Positions 17,430 through 28,087 of a stretch of DNA of 64,000 bases are shown piece by piece. The notes under the pieces are model-generated. The model worked only from the letters and a program-made list of their open reading frames with translations. It had not been told where the DNA came from and searched no databases. Made by a program: the position numbers and the translations under genes. Within the stretch, counting starts at the first letter, position 1; every line of letters starts with the position of its first letter. This DNA is from Thalassobacillus devorans (GTDB lineage Bacteria; Bacillota; Bacilli; Bacillales; Halobacillaceae): NCBI RefSeq assembly GCF_900176565.1, contig NZ_FXEH01000006.1, positions 1,116,001-1,180,000 on the forward strand. The letters run 5' to 3'.

Positions 17430-20006
17430 ATGGCGCAATATACACCGATGATGCAGCAGTATTTGACAATCAAAGCACAGCATAAAGACGCTTTCTTATT
17501 TTTTCGACTTGGTGATTTTTATGAAATGTTTTTTGATGACGCTTTGGAAGCGGCAAGAGAATTGGAGATCACTTTGACCAGCCGTGATGGCGGGAACGAA
17601 CGGATCCCGATGTGCGGGGTTCCTTACCATTCGGCGGCGAACTACATAAAAAACCTGATAGAAAAAGGCTATAAAGTTGCAATTTGTGAACAAGTGGAAG
17701 ACCCAAAAGCAGCTAAGGGAGTAGTCAAACGGGAAGTTGTCCAATTGATCACTCCTGGCACAGTGATGGAAGGGCACATGCTGGATGAAAAAGAGAATAA
17801 TTATCTCGCAAGCCTCACTGGTTTTGACGATGGCAGCTACACAGTCGCCTACAATGATCTTACAACCGGAGAAAATAGCATCGCTCTTATTACGGATGGA
17901 TGGGGAGCAGTGCTCAGTGAGTTATATAACCGACCTGTCAAAGAAATCGTCATTGCGTCTGACCTGGCTGAATCTTGTCAGCAGGATTTAAAGGAACGTT
18001 TAGCTTATACGATTTCTTATCAGGATGATGAAACCATTGAAGCCCCATTTTCCTCCTTACTGGAAAGTATCCAGCAGGAAAAATATAAAATTGGCTTTGG
18101 CAGACTGCTCAATTACATTCAGCATACTCAAAAACGGTCCCTGGATCATTTGCAGCCCGTACAAAAAATCGAATTAAAACAGCATATGAACCTCGACATG
18201 TATTCCAAACGAAACCTTGAATTGATGGAAACATTAAGAAAACAAGGAAAGACGGGCAGCTTATTATGGGTAGTCGATGATACAGTCACTTCCATGGGCG
18301 CTCGTCAATTGAAAAAATGGCTGGAACGACCGCTTTTAGACAGAAGAGAAATCGAGGCACGTCACCAACAGGTGTCGGGATTCCTTGATCAATTCTTTGA
18401 GCGGGAAGAGCTGCGGGAACAGTTGAAGTCTGTTTACGATTTGGAAAGATTGTCGGGGCGGATTTCCTTTGGGAATGTGAATGCTCGGGACCTTTTACAA
18501 TTAAAACAGTCGTTAGGTAAAATCCCAGCGATTAAAGAGACACTCAAAAAGTTTTCCCATGCAGAAATCAGCCGACTGCATGAATCCATCGATCCGCTGA
18601 CAGATCTCTATCATTTATTAGATGAAAGTATTCACGACGATCCGCCAGTCACCATTAAAGAAGGCGGGATCATTAAAGATGGTTTCAACAATCAACTGGA
18701 TGAATATCGGGATGCTGCCAAGAATGGGAAGCAGTGGATTGCTGAACTGGAACGAAGAGAACGGGAAGAAACAAAGATCAAATCCCTGAAAGTAGGGTAT
18801 AATCGTGTCTTCGGGTATTATATCGAGGTCACCAAAGCTAACCTTCATTTATTGCCGGAAGGAAAATATGAGCGGAAGCAGACATTGACGAATGCGGAAC
18901 GCTACATTACACCGGAGCTGAAAGAAAAGGAAACATTGATTTTAGAAGCCCAGGACAAAAGTGTCGAACTGGAGTATGAGCTCTTCTTAACGTTGAGGGA
19001 AAAAGTAAAGCAATACATTGAAGACTTACAAAAGCTAGCGGGACAAATCAGCAAAATTGATGTGCTGCAAGGTTTCGCCTCCGTTTCCGAAAAAAATGGC
19101 TATATCCAGCCGGGCTTCAATGATCAACGGCTGATTGACATTAAACAAGGAAGGCACCCGGTAGTGGAAAAGGTGATGAAAGACGCTTCTTTTGTGCCAA
19201 ATGATGTTTTTATGGATGATGATACCGATATCCTGGTGATTACCGGGCCGAATATGTCAGGGAAAAGCACCTATATGAGACAGCTCGCTTTAACCGCCAT
19301 CATGGCACAGGTTGGCTGCTTTGTACCATGCGAAGAGGCGAACCTTCCAATCTTTGATCAGATATTTACTAGAATAGGAGCTGCCGATGACCTCGTTTCC
19401 GGCCAAAGTACGTTTATGGTAGAAATGCTGGAGGCAAAGCATGCACTGGCGAATGCCACCGAAAACAGCATGATACTCCTTGATGAAATTGGCAGAGGTA
19501 CGAGCACCTATGATGGGATGGCACTTGCTCAGGCGATCGTCGAACATATTCATGAAGAAATCAGAGCAAAAACGCTCTTTTCCACCCATTATCATGAACT
19601 GACCGAACTGGAAGATAGCTTGGACCGACTCCAGAATATTCATGTCCGTGCTGAAGAATACCAGGGGAATGTCGTCTTTCTCCATCAGATTCAAAGAGGT
19701 GCAGCGGATGAAAGCTACGGAATTCATGTAGCGAAACTGGCAGAGTTGCCAGATTCATTGATTACGAGAGCGACAGACCTATTGAAAGAATATGAAACAG
19801 GGACTAAAAATGAACACACTCAAGCAAAAACGACAGATGAGCAGCAATTGACTTTTTTTGAGGAAGTACGGGAAGAGAAACCCGGAAAAAGCACCAGGGC
19901 AGAAAGTAAATTACTTGATCAGCTGGCAAATATGGACTTGATGGAAATGACGCCGATGGAAGCGATGAACCAGCTTTATCAATTGCAAAAGCAAATAAAA
20001 AGATAA
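17430..20006 (+). CDS. mutS: DNA mismatch repair protein MutS
   Basis: 858 residues. Recognises mismatches and small loops and recruits MutL. Domain order: mismatch-binding domain I ([10 protein letters not shown] with the Phe-x-Glu wedge near residues 30-36), connector, lever and clamp (about 260-540), ATPase with Walker [10 protein letters not shown] near residue 610 and [10 protein letters not shown], then a helix-turn-helix end. A QLTFFEE motif near residue 805 matches beta-clamp binding. GGGGGAT precedes ATG 17430; mutL follows after 16 bp. Confidence 0.99.
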   Translation: MAQYTPMMQQYLTIKAQHKDAFLFFRLGDFYEMFFDDALEAARELEITLTSRDGGNERIPMCGVPYHSAANYIKNLIEKGYKVAICEQVEDPKAAKGVVKREVVQLITPGTVMEGHMLDEKENNYLASLTGFDDGSYTVAYNDLTTGENSIALITDGWGAVLSELYNRPVKEIVIASDLAESCQQDLKERLAYTISYQDDETIEAPFSSLLESIQQEKYKIGFGRLLNYIQHTQKRSLDHLQPVQKIELKQHMNLDMYSKRNLELMETLRKQGKTGSLLWVVDDTVTSMGARQLKKWLERPLLDRREIEARHQQVSGFLDQFFEREELREQLKSVYDLERLSGRISFGNVNARDLLQLKQSLGKIPAIKETLKKFSHAEISRLHESIDPLTDLYHLLDESIHDDPPVTIKEGGIIKDGFNNQLDEYRDAAKNGKQWIAELERREREETKIKSLKVGYNRVFGYYIEVTKANLHLLPEGKYERKQTLTNAERYITPELKEKETLILEAQDKSVELEYELFLTLREKVKQYIEDLQKLAGQISKIDVLQGFASVSEKNGYIQPGFNDQRLIDIKQGRHPVVEKVMKDASFVPNDVFMDDDTDILVITGPNMSGKSTYMRQLALTAIMAQVGCFVPCEEANLPIFDQIFTRIGAADDLVSGQSTFMVEMLEAKHALANATENSMILLDEIGRGTSTYDGMALAQAIVEHIHEEIRAKTLFSTHYHELTELEDSLDRLQNIHVRAEEYQGNVVFLHQIQRGAADESYGIHVAKLAELPDSLITRATDLLKEYETGTKNEHTQAKTTDEQQLTFFEEVREEKPGKSTRAESKLLDQLANMDLMEMTPMEAMNQLYQLQKQIKR

Positions 20007-20022
20007 ATAAAGGGGGAGGGGC

Positions 20023-21885
20023 ATGGGAAAAATCAAATTGATGCCGGACCATTTAGCGAATAAAATCGCTGCTGGTGAAGTAGTGGAACGTCCGGCCTCT
20101 GTCATCAAAGAACTGGTTGAGAACAGTATCGATGCTAATAGCAAATCCATTAAAGTAGAATTACTGGAAGCTGGACTACAACAAATTAAGATAACCGATG
20201 ATGGTGATGGCATGGAAGAGGAAGATTGTGAGCATGCCTTCTTCCGTCATGCAACGAGTAAAATTCAGGATGAAAATGACCTGTTCCACGTCAAGACCCT
20301 CGGGTTCCGGGGAGAGGCTTTAGCAAGTATCGCTGCTGTCAGTCGTTTATCCATTCAGACTTCGACTGGAAATGAAGCAGGCACTCGCCTCGAGCTGGAA
20401 GGTGGAAAAATGACCAATAAATCAAAGAGTGATGCACGTAAAGGAACGGAAATCATCGTCAATGATATATTTTTCAACACTCCTGCCCGCTTGAAGTATA
20501 TGAAGACGATCCATACCGAGCTTGGCCATATCACTGATGTGTTAAACAGGATGGCACTCGCTCATCCTGATGTGAAATTTTCATGTTCACACAATGGCAA
20601 ACAGCTCTTCCAAACCTCCGGTCGGGGGGATTTATTGCAGGTTATCGCGCAGATTTACGGGATGGGAACAGCAAGAAAGATGGTCCCTGTCGAAGGAGAA
20701 ACGAAAGACTTCAAAATATCCGGTTATATAGCTAAGCCAGAAGTGACCCGTGCTTCAAGGAACTATATTTCAACTATCATCAATGGCAGGTACATTCGTA
20801 ACATCACATTAAATAAAGCAGTGATGCAAGGCTATCACACGCTCCTTCCGATTGGGAGGAACCCGCTAGTCGTGTTAAACGTGGAGATGGATCCGATTCT
20901 TGTGGACGTCAATGTTCATCCGGCAAAGCTGGAAGTCCGGTTCAGTAAAGAACAGGAACTTTTCGAACTGGTCAAAACGACAATCCAATCCACTTTCAGA
21001 AAAGAAACCTTGATACCAGAAGCGCCGGAACAGAAAAAGCCAGTCAAAAAAATAAACTCAACACAGCCGGCATTCCACTTCTATGAAGAACGGGAACAAG
21101 AAGCACACGAACAGAGGAAAAAATCCATGGACCATCTGCTTGATTCTGCCACTCATGAAACTGAAGAAAAGCTGGACCTCGATGATTATGGGCAGCATCA
21201 TTATCAGGAAAAGCAAAACGAAGTTATCAAAGAAATGGTCCAGGAAAATCCTAGGGAAGCTGCTATGGAAGGTACAGATGTTCAGGCAGAAACCGATGAC
21301 GAGAGAGTACCTGCGATGTATCCGATTGGCCAACTGCACGGGACCTATATATTAGCTCAAAACGAAAAGGGGCTGTATATTGTCGATCAGCACGCAGCTC
21401 AGGAGCGGATCAAATATGAGTTTTATACGGAAAAACTGGGAGAAGTAGAAAATGAGGTGCAGGAGCTTCTTGTGCCGCTTACGTTTGATTTCTCCAAGCA
21501 GGAAGCGCTGCGAATCGAAGAATACAATAAAGAATTAAAGCAGGTGGGAATCTTTTTTGAAGCATTCGGTGAGAATAGCTATATTATCAGATCCCATCCC
21601 AATTGGTTCCCGAAAGGCTTCGAGATGGAAGTGATTGAAGAAATGGTGGAACAGATCATGAGTGAAGAACGGATTGACATCAAAAAAATTCGGGAAGAAG
21701 CTGCAACATTAATGTCCTGCAAACGGTCGATCAAAGCCAATCATTACTTGAACCATAATGATATGTTTCAGCTGCTTGAAGATCTAAGGAAATCGACTGA
21801 CCCGTTCACCTGTCCTCACGGGCGGCCGATTATCGTTCATTTTTCCGAATATGAAATGGAGAAAATGTTCAAACGGGTGATGTAA
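20023..21885 (+). CDS. mutL: DNA mismatch repair protein MutL (endonuclease type)
   Basis: 620 residues. N-terminal GHKL ATPase: [28 protein letters not shown] Glu-rich linker (about 340-430) leads to the C-terminal dimerisation/nuclease domain with [12 protein letters not shown], the DQHA(x)2E(x)4E metal motif, plus CKRSIKA and CPHGRP. The nuclease motif means nicking is directed by MutL, as in bacteria lacking MutH/Dam. Forms an operon with mutS. Confidence 0.98.
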   Translation: MGKIKLMPDHLANKIAAGEVVERPASVIKELVENSIDANSKSIKVELLEAGLQQIKITDDGDGMEEEDCEHAFFRHATSKIQDENDLFHVKTLGFRGEALASIAAVSRLSIQTSTGNEAGTRLELEGGKMTNKSKSDARKGTEIIVNDIFFNTPARLKYMKTIHTELGHITDVLNRMALAHPDVKFSCSHNGKQLFQTSGRGDLLQVIAQIYGMGTARKMVPVEGETKDFKISGYIAKPEVTRASRNYISTIINGRYIRNITLNKAVMQGYHTLLPIGRNPLVVLNVEMDPILVDVNVHPAKLEVRFSKEQELFELVKTTIQSTFRKETLIPEAPEQKKPVKKINSTQPAFHFYEEREQEAHEQRKKSMDHLLDSATHETEEKLDLDDYGQHHYQEKQNEVIKEMVQENPREAAMEGTDVQAETDDERVPAMYPIGQLHGTYILAQNEKGLYIVDQHAAQERIKYEFYTEKLGEVENEVQELLVPLTFDFSKQEALRIEEYNKELKQVGIFFEAFGENSYIIRSHPNWFPKGFEMEVIEEMVEQIMSEERIDIKKIREEAATLMSCKRSIKANHYLNHNDMFQLLEDLRKSTDPFTCPHGRPIIVHFSEYEMEKMFKRVM

Positions 21886-21893
21886 ACATAAGA

Positions 21894-21927
21894 GAAACTG
21901 GAGAGCGATATCGTTCTTCAGTTTATT
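21894..21927 (+). terminator. Probable mutL terminator
   Basis: AAACTG and CAGTTT close a stem with AGAGCGATATCGTTCT inside; the T-rich tail is short. Confidence 0.5.
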
Positions 21928-21964
21928 TATGCTAGAATGGGATGGTGGATGAAGGAGGGATACG

Positions 21965-22531
21965 ATGGTATTACAGTTAAAGCTAAAGAACAACGGGGAA
22001 ACTCTTTGGGAGACTAATGACTTTTATGATGAAAAACAAAGACAGGGAGCTATTACTAAGTTATTTGAGGCAGCCAATGCTTACTATCAGGGGAACGAAA
22101 AAACCTACGCTTCCATCAGTAGGGGAGTGGAGCAACTGGATGAATGGCGGATTGGTCTGGAGAATTTAATTAAACAATCTTACCATATCGCCAGACGGGA
22201 AGCGGATGAAAATCCTGAACTCCATACCATCAACGATGTAGCTTTCCAATTGCTGGTCGTTTATGTCAGTGACTATTTTAAAAATGATAATAGGGACTAT
22301 GATTATTTTATCGATAACAAGCATCGTTTTATCGGGACGAACGTTACCATTCTCCAGGATGGAGTGGTTCGTTTTGACAACATCATCAGTGAAGAAAACT
22401 TAGAAGAGGTGGAACAGGAATTGACGCGATATGAGCGTCTTGTCAGTGCGCAGATACTGGCCCAGCACCGTATTGTCTATCAGCTGATTAAAGCAGTACT
22501 CTTCAAATATAAGTTAGCACACCGACAATAG
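21965..22531 (+). CDS. Hypothetical protein, 188 aa
   Basis: I do not recognise this family. It has a good start (GAAGGAGGGATACG before ATG 21965) and clean codon use. It is soluble, with no TM or signal peptide, and alternates charged helices rich in Tyr, Asn and Asp (ENLIKQSYHIARREADENPE, FKNDNRDYDYFIDN). The N-terminal LKLKNNGETLWETNDFYDE could be a beta hairpin. It lies between mutL and a convergent XRE regulator, a variable spot in the Bacillus backbone. A TAGAAT -10-like sequence sits about 30 bp upstream, so it may have its own promoter. Confidence 0.65.
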   Translation: MVLQLKLKNNGETLWETNDFYDEKQRQGAITKLFEAANAYYQGNEKTYASISRGVEQLDEWRIGLENLIKQSYHIARREADENPELHTINDVAFQLLVVYVSDYFKNDNRDYDYFIDNKHRFIGTNVTILQDGVVRFDNIISEENLEEVEQELTRYERLVSAQILAQHRIVYQLIKAVLFKYKLAHRQ

Positions 22532-22583
22532 GGGAGCGCGAGCGACTTACCTTTTATTACGAAAGGTTATGCAGTTTTTCAGG

Positions 22584-22940
22584 CTATTTGTGGGATTGTC
22601 TGATGAACTGGAAGAAATTCAGAATTTGTATAATTTCTTCCCGGCTCAGTTCCTCCCATACATATACATAAAACAAATCCGTTTCCTCGATTCCTTTATC
22701 TTCCAGTACGTCGTTTATCTTTTTAAGAATATCAAATGGTTGATCGCTTTTCCCCAATAAATAATCTGTCGTACAATCAAGTGCGTCGGCAAGTGCTACG
22801 ATATTTTCCAGGCTTGGCGTCGTATAGCCGCGCTCCCAGTTAGAGATAACCTGAGAGGACTCTCCGACTTCTTCGGATAGTTTTTTTTGTGTCCAATTAT
22901 GGTGGATGCGTAAAAATCGAATCCGTTCCGCTGTGACCAT
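22584..22940 (-). CDS. XRE-family transcriptional regulator
   Basis: 118 residues. The N-terminal ~60 residues form a Cro/C1-type HTH (RIRFLRIHHNWTQKKLSEEV, VISNWERGYTTPSLENIVAL, DYLLGKS), followed by a ~55-residue acidic/aromatic C-terminal region of unknown role. AGGAGGG precedes its ATG. Between it and the divergent miaA are three copies of TAACG-N5-CGTTA, the likely operators. Targets beyond its own promoter, and possibly miaA-hfq, cannot be read from the window. Confidence 0.85.
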   Translation of the reverse strand: MVTAERIRFLRIHHNWTQKKLSEEVGESSQVISNWERGYTTPSLENIVALADALDCTTDYLLGKSDQPFDILKKINDVLEDKGIEETDLFYVYVWEELSREEIIQILNFFQFIRQSHK

Positions 22941-23005
22941 CAGGCAACCCTCCTACCGCTAATTTTACCATGATAGCAGGCATAGGGACATCTGTTTGCT
23001 ACAGA

Positions 23006-23114
23006 TAACGTAATTCGTTACCCGCTCATTAACGGGTATAGTTAGCTGTGGATAAAGAAAATGATTACACACACCTAACGGAATCCGTTATTTTTTAAGT
23101 AACGAACTCCGTTA
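23006..23114. promoter_or_regulatory. Three palindromic operator-like sites TAACG-N5-CGTTA
   Basis: Sites at 23006-23020, 23076-23090 and 23100-23114 share perfect half-sites TAACG and CGTTA with spacers TAATT, GAATC and AACTC. Centres are 70 and 24 bp apart. They lie in the divergent XRE-miaA intergenic region. I infer binding by the XRE protein. Confidence 0.65.
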
Positions 23115-23217
23115 CAAGGGTGTGGAAACCCCTTACAATTACGCGATTAGCCGCTTCGGGATTTGTTGTGTATAATGTTTGTATAATGAGGTTTGTGAAT
23201 GAAAGGTGGATAACTAT

Positions 23218-24153
23218 ATGAAGCCTGTGGTTGTATCGGTAGTCGGACCGACAGCAGTGGGTAAAACTAAGCTTGGGATAGAAATAGCCAAACGATTTAA
23301 AGGCGAAGTCATCAGTGGCGATTCTATGCAAATTTATCGAAGCATGGATATCGGCACAGCAAAAGTGACTCCGGAAGAAATGGAAGGAATCCCGCACCAT
23401 ATGATCGATATTAAAGACCCGGAGGATTCCTTTTCAGTCGCTGAATTTAAAGAAAGGGTCACAGAAGCAATTGAGGATATTTCCTCCAGGGGAAAGCTTC
23501 CGGTAATTGTTGGAGGGACTGGTCTTTATATTCAATCTGTGCTTTATGATTTTAATTTTTCAGAGCAAAAGCGAAGCGGTGAAATAACCGAGCGCTTAGA
23601 ATCCGAACTTGAGATGAAAGGAAATCAGGCACTTTATCAACAGTTGATGGAAATCGACCCGGAGCAGGCGGAAAAAATTCATCCCAATAACGAGAGAAGG
23701 TTAATACGTGCCTTGGAAATTTATGAAAGCACAGGGATGACCATGTCACAGTATCAAAAGAACCAGTCGGATGAATCTCCCTACCATCCAATCCTTATTG
23801 GTTTAGAAATGGATCGTGAGCTGCTTTATGACAGAATCAATCATCGCGTCGACATGATGGTGGAGGAAGGACTGTTGGAAGAAGTCCGGGAGCTGTATGA
23901 TTCGGGCCTGGAAGACGTGCAGTCCATGCGGGCGATCGGGTATAAAGAATTTATCCCTTATTTTAATGGAGAGTACCACCTGGAGCGGGCGGTGGAATTA
24001 TTGAAGCGCAATTCCCGCCGATACGCGAAAAGACAATATACGTATTTCCGCAATAAAATGGATGTAACCTGGTATTCCGTAACAGAACAAAATTTTCAGG
24101 AAAAGTTTCAAATTATTTTGCGTGATTTAGCAGGAATGATCGAACAGACATAG
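23218..24153 (+). CDS. miaA: tRNA dimethylallyltransferase MiaA
   Basis: 311 residues. Transfers a dimethylallyl group from DMAPP to A37 of UNN-reading tRNAs, giving i6A for MiaB. P-loop GPTAVGKT (about 8-15), SGDSMQIYRSMDIGTAK, VGGTGLYIQ and the C-terminal RRYAKRQYTYFRNK are family signatures. ATG 23218 is chosen over GTG 23206, which overlaps the ribosome site AAAGGTGG. Two TATAAT-like hexamers lie at about 23171-23187 upstream, but I see no good -35. Confidence 0.97.
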   Translation: MKPVVVSVVGPTAVGKTKLGIEIAKRFKGEVISGDSMQIYRSMDIGTAKVTPEEMEGIPHHMIDIKDPEDSFSVAEFKERVTEAIEDISSRGKLPVIVGGTGLYIQSVLYDFNFSEQKRSGEITERLESELEMKGNQALYQQLMEIDPEQAEKIHPNNERRLIRALEIYESTGMTMSQYQKNQSDESPYHPILIGLEMDRELLYDRINHRVDMMVEEGLLEEVRELYDSGLEDVQSMRAIGYKEFIPYFNGEYHLERAVELLKRNSRRYAKRQYTYFRNKMDVTWYSVTEQNFQEKFQIILRDLAGMIEQT

Positions 24154-24192
24154 AATTAGTTGTAATATAGATAGAAAAGAGGAGGAAGATTC

Positions 24193-24417
24193 ATGGCTCA
24201 ATCCGTCAATATTCAAGACACCTTTTTAAATCAGCTAAGAAAAGAACGCGTTCAGGTAACCGTCTTTCTACTCAACGGGTTCCAATTGAGAGGGGCTGTC
24301 AAATCATTTGATAATTTTACAGTTCTGCTGGAAACGGATGGGAAGCAGCAGCTTATTTTCAAACATGCAATTTCCACTTTTGCTCCAACCAAAAACGTTT
24401 CTTTAGATAAAGAATAA
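24193..24417 (+). CDS. hfq: RNA chaperone Hfq
   Basis: 74 residues, Sm fold. Conserved core [21 protein letters not shown] (split as Sm1) and YKHAIS-type Sm2 here as [10 protein letters not shown]. Shares the miaA-hfq order with many bacteria, 39 bp after miaA, with its own AGAGGAGG ribosome site. Confidence 0.97.
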   Translation: MAQSVNIQDTFLNQLRKERVQVTVFLLNGFQLRGAVKSFDNFTVLLETDGKQQLIFKHAISTFAPTKNVSLDKE

Positions 24418-24426
24418 TGGACAGTG

Positions 24427-24453
24427 AAACGGATGCTTCTGGCATCCGTTTTT
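24427..24453 (+). terminator. hfq intrinsic terminator
   Basis: AAACGGATGC and GCATCCGTTT around TTCTG, with a T tract. Confidence 0.88.
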
Positions 24454-24524
24454 CAATGCGCCTGGGCGTTTGTCACACATTGAGGCTGTCATACGTATAG
24501 TGTTAGGGAATAAGGGGTGATCTA

Positions 24525-25463
24525 ATGAGTTCCCAACTGACCCATAACCAACAAGGTAAAATCAACATTATTTTAAAAGACCGGAAAGAAGATAATGCTG
24601 ACAGGGCAGCACTGGCCCCTGTGGAGAACGGTAAAGCGGACCCGTTTCAGCTAATTGAAGATCATTTGGATGCTTTCATCGGCATGGATCGTCTGCGTGA
24701 AAAGGTAAAAGAGATCTATGCGCAGGTTCTTGTTAAGGAAAAACGCAGGCAAGTGGGGCTAACTACGGAAAACCAAGTGCTTCATATGATGTTCAAAGGG
24801 AATCCCGGCACGGGGAAAACAACCGTCGCACGCGCGCTGGCGAAGATTTTTTATGATATGAACCTGTTATCGAAAGGGCATTTTATCGAAGCGGACCGGA
24901 GTGATCTGGTAGGGGAGTACATTGGCCATACGGCGAAGAAAACAAAAGATTTGATAAAAAAGTCGCTTGGTGGTGTTTTGTTCATTGATGAAGCCTACTC
25001 TCTCGCACGTGGTGGGGAAAAAGATTTCGGGAAAGAAGCAGTAGATACCATTGTGAAGTGTATGGAAGATCATCATAGTGAGTTTATTTTGATTCTGGCA
25101 GGATACCCGCGTGAAATGACCAGGTTCCTGACTTTGAATCCCGGGTTGAAATCCCGCTTTCCTATTACACTGGAGTTCCCGGATTATACGCCAGGTGAAT
25201 TGCTGGAAATAGCACACGACATGGCAGAGCTGAAAGATTATAAACTGTCCAATGAAGCCCAATGGAAATTGAAACAGCATTTCCATTCGTTGCTGCAGCG
25301 GTCGCCGTACAATTTTTCAAATGGACGCTATGTGCGGAACATCATTGAAGATGCCATCCGAAAACATGCCATCCGAATGATGCGATGTTCCACCATCAAT
25401 AAAGAGGTACTAATGACAATAGAAGCTAAAGATATTATATTCGAAGAGGTTGGGGGAGGATAA
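24525..25463 (+). CDS. spoVK: Stage V sporulation protein K, AAA+ ATPase
   Basis: 312 residues, CbbX/SpoVK family of hexameric AAA+ proteins needed for late spore maturation in the mother cell. Walker A GNPGTGKT (about 92-99), Walker B GVLFIDEAYSL, sensor and arginine-finger region SRFPITLEFPDYT. A CATACGTAT sequence about 35 bp upstream (24490-24498) resembles a SigE -10, fitting the known mother-cell expression, but the -35 is weak. Confidence 0.93.
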   Translation: MSSQLTHNQQGKINIILKDRKEDNADRAALAPVENGKADPFQLIEDHLDAFIGMDRLREKVKEIYAQVLVKEKRRQVGLTTENQVLHMMFKGNPGTGKTTVARALAKIFYDMNLLSKGHFIEADRSDLVGEYIGHTAKKTKDLIKKSLGGVLFIDEAYSLARGGEKDFGKEAVDTIVKCMEDHHSEFILILAGYPREMTRFLTLNPGLKSRFPITLEFPDYTPGELLEIAHDMAELKDYKLSNEAQWKLKQHFHSLLQRSPYNFSNGRYVRNIIEDAIRKHAIRMMRCSTINKEVLMTIEAKDIIFEEVGGG

Positions 25464-25532
25464 TTATTATCCACGACTCTTTTCTTTTGATATGATGATA
25501 AGAGATACCGACCATGGAAAGAGGTAGAAATA

Positions 25533-26768
25533 ATGCCAGAAAAAGAACAAGTAGTACTTGTAGCAAGAGCTCAAACCGGGCAGGATGACAAACGGTTCCA
25601 ATCCTCGCTGGAAGAACTGCAATCGCTCACAGAAACAGCGGATGGCGCAGTTCAACATATATTCGTTCAGAAAAGGGACCGGGTTCATCCTGCCACATAC
25701 TTAGGAGAAGGAAAATTAGAAGAAATTAAAGATTATGCAGAGGAGAATAGTGTTGACCTTGTTATTTTCAATGAGGAGCTTTCCCCTGGGCAGCTAAGGA
25801 ATATAACAGACCGATTGGGAGTCCGGGTCATTGATCGAAGCCAGCTCATTCTGGACATATTCGCTCAACGGGCTAAAACGAAAGAAGGTAAACTGCAGGT
25901 GGAGCTGGCACAGCTGCAGTATTTACTTCCAAGACTTGCCGGCCAGGGGACGGAATTATCCCGTCTTGGCGGCGGAATCGGGACAAGGGGTCCGGGTGAA
26001 ACAAAGCTGGAAAGTGACCGTCGCCACATCCGCAGGCGCATTGACGATATTAAAAAACGGTTATCTGCGGTGGTGAAGCAGCGGGAGCAGTACCGGAAAC
26101 GACGAAAAGAAAACAAGGCTTTTCAAGTGGCGATCGTAGGTTACACTAATGCTGGGAAGTCGACGTTTTTCAACCGTGTTACCGAGAGTGATTCATTTGA
26201 AGAAAACCTGTTATTCGCAACCCTGGATCCGTTGACCCGACAGTTACAGCTTCCGTCAGGCCTCCAGGTGCTTCTGACCGATACGGTCGGATTTATTCAG
26301 GATCTGCCAACTACTCTAATTGCCGCTTTCCGGTCTACATTGGAGGAAGTGACAGAAGCGGACTTCATTCTTCATATGGTTGACGCTTCTCATCCCGATC
26401 ATGAACAACATGAACGCACGGTACTGAAGTTATTAGGTGATTTGGAAGCGGATCACCTGCCGATGCTTACCGTTTATAATAAGATGGACCTGTTGAACGG
26501 CGATTTTATTCCGGAAGCTTTTCCATCCATTACAGTGAGTGTCCATGATCCTATCGATAACAAGCGGGTACTGGATAAAATAGAGGATACGCTGATCAAA
26601 GAATGGGATAACTATCACACCTTTATTCCAGCTGGGAACGGCAAGAGGATTCAACAATTAAAAGGGGAAAGCATCGTCTCATCTTTTCATTTTGATGAGA
26701 AAAGGGAAGGGTATGTAGTAGCCGGTGCCATTCATCCCGAACATCCGTTAAAACACCAATTACTATAA
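25533..26768 (+). CDS. hflX: GTPase HflX
   Basis: 411 residues. Ribosome-associated GTPase that splits stalled 70S ribosomes after stress. An N-terminal HflX domain (GEGKLEEIKDYAEE ... NEELSPGQLRN) and a coiled-coil linker (about 150-195) precede the G domain: GYTNAGKST (G1), DTVGFIQDLP (G3), NKMD (G4). Same neighbourhood as B. subtilis ynbA, between spoVK and ynbB. Confidence 0.95.
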   Translation: MPEKEQVVLVARAQTGQDDKRFQSSLEELQSLTETADGAVQHIFVQKRDRVHPATYLGEGKLEEIKDYAEENSVDLVIFNEELSPGQLRNITDRLGVRVIDRSQLILDIFAQRAKTKEGKLQVELAQLQYLLPRLAGQGTELSRLGGGIGTRGPGETKLESDRRHIRRRIDDIKKRLSAVVKQREQYRKRRKENKAFQVAIVGYTNAGKSTFFNRVTESDSFEENLLFATLDPLTRQLQLPSGLQVLLTDTVGFIQDLPTTLIAAFRSTLEEVTEADFILHMVDASHPDHEQHERTVLKLLGDLEADHLPMLTVYNKMDLLNGDFIPEAFPSITVSVHDPIDNKRVLDKIEDTLIKEWDNYHTFIPAGNGKRIQQLKGESIVSSFHFDEKREGYVVAGAIHPEHPLKHQLL

Positions 26769-26788
26769 TAAAGGAAGTAACGTACGTT

Positions 26789-28045
26789 ATGAATATTGAA
26801 CAACTAGCAGCACATACAGAAGAAGAGATTCGTCCTTACCATATATCAATACAATCCATTGTGGAAAAAAATCAACACAGAGTGCTGGAAGCCTTCCGCC
26901 GTCTTAAAATCTCGGACAGCCACTTCAACCCGACAACAGGGTATGGGTATGACGATTACGGCCGCGATACTTTAGAAGAACTTTATGCGGAGATCTTCGG
27001 TGGGGAAGACGCATTGGTACGCCCTCAAATCATTTCAGGCACCCATGCCATTACAACAGCTTTATTTGGTGTGTTAAGACCAGGTGATGAATTATTATAT
27101 ATGACCGGGGAACCTTATGACACGTTGGAACAAGTAGTCAAAGGTTCGAACGATAAGGATACCGGTTCCCTCAAAGATAACGGCATAAGCTATCGTTCTG
27201 TCTCCCTTGCCGAGTCAGGAGAAATTGATTTCCCTGAAATCAGAAACGCCATAAAAAATAATACGAAAATGATAGCTATCCAGCGTTCGAAAGGGTATGC
27301 GGACCGCCCTTCGTTTACGATAGACGAAATCGCTGACATGATTCAAAAAATCCGGACTATAAAGCCGGATGCGATCATTTTTGTGGACAATTGTTATGGG
27401 GAGTTTGTCGAACTGCAGGAGCCATTGCATGTTGGGGCTGATTTGATTGCAGGATCGTTAATTAAAAATCCGGGCGGAGGAATTGTCCGTACCGGCGGTT
27501 ATATAGCTGGAAATAAGGACTTAGTAGAATTATGCAGCTATCGTCTGACCGCTCCCGGGATTGGGAAAGAAGCTGGAGCCAGTCTGAACAGCCTCCAGGA
27601 AATGTACCAGGGGATCTTCCTCGCGCCTCATATGGTTGGAGAAGCATTAAAAGGTGCCGTTTTCACCGCCAGATTATTGGAAGAGGCTGGCTTTACTACC
27701 ACCCCTGCTTATAACGCGAAGCGCACCGATTTAATTCAGGCGGTCGCTTTTGAAACAGCAGAGCAAATGGTTGCTTTTTGCCAGGCGATACAGAAGTCCT
27801 CACCTATTAACTCTCATGTTACACCGTATCCTAGTCCGATGCCGGGGTATGAAAGTGATGTCATCATGGCAGCTGGTACGTTTATCCAGGGAGCGAGTCT
27901 GGAATTGACAGCAGATGGCCCGATTCGCCCTCCGTATATGGCTTTCGTTCAAGGCGGGCTTACTTACGAGCATGTCAAAATAGCTGTGAAGCTTGCGCTC
28001 GAGGAAATAGTTGAAGCAGGTTTTCATCAAATTGAAACAGGGTAA
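26789..28045 (+). CDS. ynbB: PLP-dependent methionine gamma-lyase-like protein YnbB
   Basis: 418 residues, the 'aluminium resistance protein' family of Cys/Met metabolism PLP enzymes. ISGTHAITTALFGVLRPGD binds the cofactor phosphate, DNCYGEF holds the Asp contacting the pyridine nitrogen, and the Schiff-base Lys is in GSLIKNPGGG. Substrate unknown; catabolic C-S lyase activity is likely from the family. 20 bp after hflX; terminator follows. Confidence 0.88.
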   Translation: MNIEQLAAHTEEEIRPYHISIQSIVEKNQHRVLEAFRRLKISDSHFNPTTGYGYDDYGRDTLEELYAEIFGGEDALVRPQIISGTHAITTALFGVLRPGDELLYMTGEPYDTLEQVVKGSNDKDTGSLKDNGISYRSVSLAESGEIDFPEIRNAIKNNTKMIAIQRSKGYADRPSFTIDEIADMIQKIRTIKPDAIIFVDNCYGEFVELQEPLHVGADLIAGSLIKNPGGGIVRTGGYIAGNKDLVELCSYRLTAPGIGKEAGASLNSLQEMYQGIFLAPHMVGEALKGAVFTARLLEEAGFTTTPAYNAKRTDLIQAVAFETAEQMVAFCQAIQKSSPINSHVTPYPSPMPGYESDVIMAAGTFIQGASLELTADGPIRPPYMAFVQGGLTYEHVKIAVKLALEEIVEAGFHQIETG

Positions 28046-28079
28046 AACTGAGATGGGGAAGCCCATTTCAGTTTTTTTA
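28045..28079 (+). terminator. ynbB intrinsic terminator
   Basis: AAACTGAGATGGG and CCCATTTCAGTTT, then seven T. Confidence 0.92.
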
Positions 28080-28087
28080 TTTTTTCA

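Noticed and set aside
22569-22760. Plus-strand frame antisense to the XRE gene
   Set aside because: Shadow of the clear HTH protein on the other strand; no ribosome site and no conserved features.
22584-23114. Toxin-antitoxin or prophage repressor module around the XRE gene
   Set aside because: No toxin, integrase or phage-like gene is adjacent on either strand; only a regulator and operator-like sites remain.
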